Below, one piece after another: positions 60,845 to 64,000 of a DNA stretch of 64,000 nt. The DNA is taken from NCBI GenBank assembly GCA_013368445.1, contig JAACJO010000003.1, forward strand, positions 1,302,001 through 1,366,000, in the 5' to 3' direction. Source of the stretch: Leucocoprinus leucothites. Lineage: Eukaryota > Basidiomycota > Agaricomycetes > Agaricales > Agaricaceae. Position 1 is the first letter of the stretch. Each line of letters starts with the position of its first letter. The translations under genes and the position numbers were made by a program. The notes below the pieces were generated by a model, which saw only the letters and a list, made by a program, of their open reading frames with translations, did not search any database and was not told the origin of the DNA.

Positions 60845-62288
60845 CTAGTATACAAAATCAGGGTTTCGGAGGTACTTCTCGACCGCTTTTGCTAGTATTC
60901 TATGCACATGCTCGGTCGGGTGCTCTTCAGCTGTCATCGTCGCATGAGTAGGTTTCCCGGACGAATAGACGGAGAGTTACACACTGTGCCAGAACCGATG
61001 CTCTTGATCTTCACATTCGATGCAGAAACTATCAAGAAATGAGCGAGCTTGAAACACGGACTCAGAACAAGCGGACAATCACGTTGTTGTGTCGTTAAAC
61101 CCGAAATGGTTGGGATGGTCGAGGATATCCAGGAAGACGCTTGAAGCGTCGAACGAAAGTATCAGTTGACCTAACAAAAAAAGATTGAGTGGAAGGAAGT
61201 CAACCGGGAAACATGAGGTATTTTACTTGGATTATCCCTAGCATATTTGACCATCCGTGCGGTCAATTTCTGGTTGAACGAGTCGAGCATTTTCTTGTAC
61301 CCTTCAGCCCCGGTCCGAACCTTGACTGCAAACGGAGACCTATACACAGGAGGAGCAGTGAGGAACAAGTGCGTCCGTAAGCCATGCCTAGCAGTTGTTC
61401 CCTTGTGTCCTCCTTCAATCACAGTACACCAACAGGGTTAATGCAAGGCGTACCACGGCTCTGAAGTATGCTTCGATGTCAGCATCCAGATAAGCATCAT
61501 TGTCTGTAATCTTGGAGATAGTCGGACTAGGACTCTAAGTAGCAGGGCTAGGCTTACGGAAATGTTATTGCTTATATGGGTACAATCGTTGATTCCGGTC
61601 CACCAAGTAGTGAGGGTCTTCCCCTCCGGACGCGGGAGAAGGTCGGCTGCATAGTCCCGCCACAATCGTACTTGGTCCACCATCTGGACAGTTGTATTCC
61701 TGTGGGGTGGTAACCTGAAAATAGGCCGCGGAGTCTTAGTGAGTGTTCAGGAGATGATACTAGGACAGCCCACAATGCCGCATCGATATCAGAGCCTCCA
61801 TGTGAGAAATCCCACAGTTGAACCGGACACTCAGATGGTAGGCCTTGAAAGCATCCCGTAATGAGCTCCAGCTGCGAGAAGAATTGTCAGAGTGAACGAA
61901 GTCCCGGAATTAGGTATACAAACCCAGTTCCTTCCACCGGAGCTCGTCTGCACAGTTATATAGTCAGTCCAGCTGAGGTAAGTGACACGGCATACTGACC
62001 GTATTTGGAACGATTTTATTCGAGAGCAGCTCTTCTGGAGTGAAGGTCAAGTTTAGTCCATTCCCTATGAAGCTTAGATATTTTTTCAAATCAGCTATCG
62101 GCCTAGTGTTACAACTTCCTCACGACGGACCTGAAGCCTGGTACACCATTTGTTCCTTGAACATAAGAATAAGAATCGCCAAACGAGTACACATATTTAA
62201 TATGGTCCCAGTTGAAGCGACGAGTAGTGTGAGCCGTTGAAGGGACGGTAAGAAAGAGAAGGGCCAGCAGGGGTCCGACCAGCATCAT
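60845..62288 (-). CDS. Secreted CE16/SGNH esterase, copy 2
   Basis: Paralogue of copies 1 and 3. Signal peptide MMLVGPLLALLFLTVPSTA. Block I: IKYVYSFGDSYSYVQGTN. Block III: TTWWTGINDCTHI. Later: THLFLTAPPVYRSPF, LSFDASSVFLDILDHPNH, and an end of three exons with EEHPTEHVHR, whose His fits block V. The stop TAG is at 60847-60845. Its C-terminus (LRNPDFVY) resembles copy 3 (LRNPGAH), so copies 2 and 3 share a more recent ancestor than either does with copy 1. It lies convergent to the P450, 100 bases between stops. Confidence 0.88.
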
Positions 62289-63130
62289 AAGTTACCAAGT
62301 GTCTCTTAGACTCAAATGGCAGACTTGACGATATGTCGTGTACGAGTATATATGCTTGTTCGCCTAGAGACCCAGTGACACGTTAGATGAGTTCAAAAAG
62401 CTGGAGAGTATCGCTAGCTTTGGGATGCTGATAACGGTGGAGTGGCGAGAGAACGCTATTCTGCGAGTTCCCACATTGATAGGAATGGGCCTCGTAGACT
62501 CCTGTTTGAAGCTTAGAGTGCGGCCGGTAGAACTAAAATAGTAAGATAAACGAATAGATGTTCCTGTGTCAATTCAATTCCTTCAGAAGAGAATGGGAGA
62601 ATGTCAGCTGCTTCCTTGGGAATGTAACCATCATAAGTCAAATTGGATAATAAAACTTCAGTCCCACCTCACGCTGGAGCTGATCCCATGCTCTAGGAAG
62701 GTCGGACCTCCTGGGAGTCGGCATGTGTGTAGGAGTTGAATGAGACCAAAGCTAATTGCAGCAATAGATCAAAGTGTTTAAGCTACAGTTTTCCTCATGG
62801 GTCGTGCCTCGGAGGAATGGCCCGGCCGCCCGTTGCTCAGCTTCCTACACCCACTTTTCCCATCAGCAGCCTTGAGCTTATTTAACCTCTTCTACCTCTG
62901 AACGATGATAAGGATACAACGTATCGTATCGTCTAAACTCCAGCATGGATGAATATAATCAAAAGGTTGTAGCTGCTTGCCTGGAGGTGTGCTCAAGGCC
63001 TTGAAGGGTGTGGGGATGCCATATCCATTTTCAGAGAAGAATTATGTGCCTGATGGTCATATGTATATTGTGTGCGAGGAAGCTTCTAGTAGGAGAAGAA
63101 GAAGAGTATAACAAACCGGGTATAAACGAC
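62289..63130. other. Spacer between esterase copies 2 and 3
   Basis: 842 bases; copy 2 promoter and copy 3 terminator region. No gene seen. Confidence 0.5.
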
Positions 63131-64000
63131 CTAATGAGCACCTGGGTTCCGTAGGTAGTCATCTACCGCTTCAGCCAAGAGCCTGTGAACGTGATCTGTG
63201 GGATGTTCATCGTCTGTTATCACCTCGAGGTTAATACGGAGTTTACAAGCACTTGGAGCGTCCGAGGTACATACTATGCCAAAAGAAAACTTCTTGGTTT
63301 TCGCAATCTGTACAAAAACTATCAACCGATGAGTGGTTTTCTCGCATTGAAGTTGAGATCAGGATAGCTACTTCTCAGTGTCGTTGAACCCGAACCGTTG
63401 AGGATGGTCGAGGATGTCTGTGAGAAGAGCAGCGGCGTCGAAAGAAAGGATTGTTTGATCTTGAAACCGATTCAGGAACCAAGTCAGAAAGAGAGTAACT
63501 CGCCAAGCTTGCCTGGGTTTTCCTTGGTATATTGAGCCAACCGAGCCAAGAGCTTCCCGTTGAACATATTGATCGCTTCTTTGTATGCTGCAGGTCCTCC
63601 GTGAACGGTCTTGGCAAATTGAGATCTGTCCACGGGCCCAGCGGTGAGGAATAAGTGGGTTTTCAGCCCATTACGAGCCGCGATTGACTGGGGAGTTTTT
63701 ATGTCGATATATTGCACATTTTGGATAGGGTGAGCCAGGTGACATACCACAAGCCGAAAGTAGGAGTCTATGGTTTTGTCCAAGAAGCCGTCGTGGTCCG
63801 TTATCTAGAAGTTTCCCATCAGCAGGGAAAATGCAGAAACATGATCTAGGTTAGACGCACGGTCTTGTTATTCAGCATATGCGCACAGTCGTTGATTCCC
63901 GCCCACCAGGTGGTTAAGGTCTGACCTTCCGGCTTGGGAAGGATGTAAGATGCATATTTTATCCACTGGCGAACCTGCTCAGACATCTGCAAGACAGTGT
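63131..64000 (-). CDS. CE16/SGNH esterase, copy 3 (5' part beyond the window)
   Basis: C-terminal half only. Seen: TTWWAGINDCAHML (block III) at the right edge, KTHLFLTAGPVDRSQF, AINMFNGKLLARLAQYTKEN, and the end DDEHPTDHVHRLLAEAVDDY with LRNPGAH and stop at 63131. Signal peptide and GDSY block must lie beyond base 64000. Same strand as copies 1 and 2. Confidence 0.85.

Overview
The window is nuclear DNA of a filamentous basidiomycete, most likely an agaricomycete (mushroom-forming fungus). The evidence is dense genes on both strands, many phase-variable introns of about 50-70 bases with GT-AG ends and CTAAC/CTRAY branch sites, and typical agaric families (F-box proteins with an N-terminal coiled coil, CE16 acetylesterases, CYP monooxygenases). 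I reconstructed gene models by hand from splice sites and reading frames. For most genes the exon lengths sum to a multiple of three.

Layout. 1-4.6 kb: 3' truncated aldo-keto reductase with an N-terminal membrane anchor, divergent from an atypical homeodomain protein, then a small mitochondrial-type protein with an acidic tail. 4.7-7.8 kb: two tandem minus-strand paralogues that I read as Rai1/DXO-like decapping-nuclease relatives; a third copy lies at 21.5-22.9 kb. 7.8-12.3 kb: gene-poor. 12.3-15.3 kb: proteasome subunit beta-6 (PRE7) and the ER protein ROT1. 15.3-19.3 kb: gene-poor, with a decayed tandem repeat. 19.3-20.7 kb: F-box protein. 23.5-27.2 kb: HIS1 (with an apparent 1-base frameshift) and NCA2. 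26.9-31.3 kb: a tandem segmental duplication that created two MIR1 phosphate-carrier genes and left a dead 3' piece of NCA2 between them. 31.4-38.6 kb: MSH5, prohibitin-2 and a PQ-loop vacuolar amino-acid transporter. 39-42.5 kb: F-box protein and G-patch protein. 42.8-44.6 kb: a TmpA-like membrane oxidoreductase pseudogene. 45.9-56.3 kb: YPK1-type AGC kinase, full-size ABCB exporter, VAP/SCS2 protein. 56.7-64 kb: three CE16/SGNH esterases interleaved with a cytochrome P450.

How the genes relate. Most are unrelated housekeeping genes. Mitochondrial functions recur (NCA2, MIR1 twice, PHB2, the 3.5 kb gene). The esterase-P450 block at the right edge looks like a local, secreted or oxidative, lifestyle-related cluster grown by tandem duplication. 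The most unusual content is the three-copy Rai1/DXO-like family. It keeps the acidic metal-binding motifs but replaces the catalytic lysine of the E-hydrophobic-K motif. The clearest recent evolution is the NCA2-MIR1 duplication.
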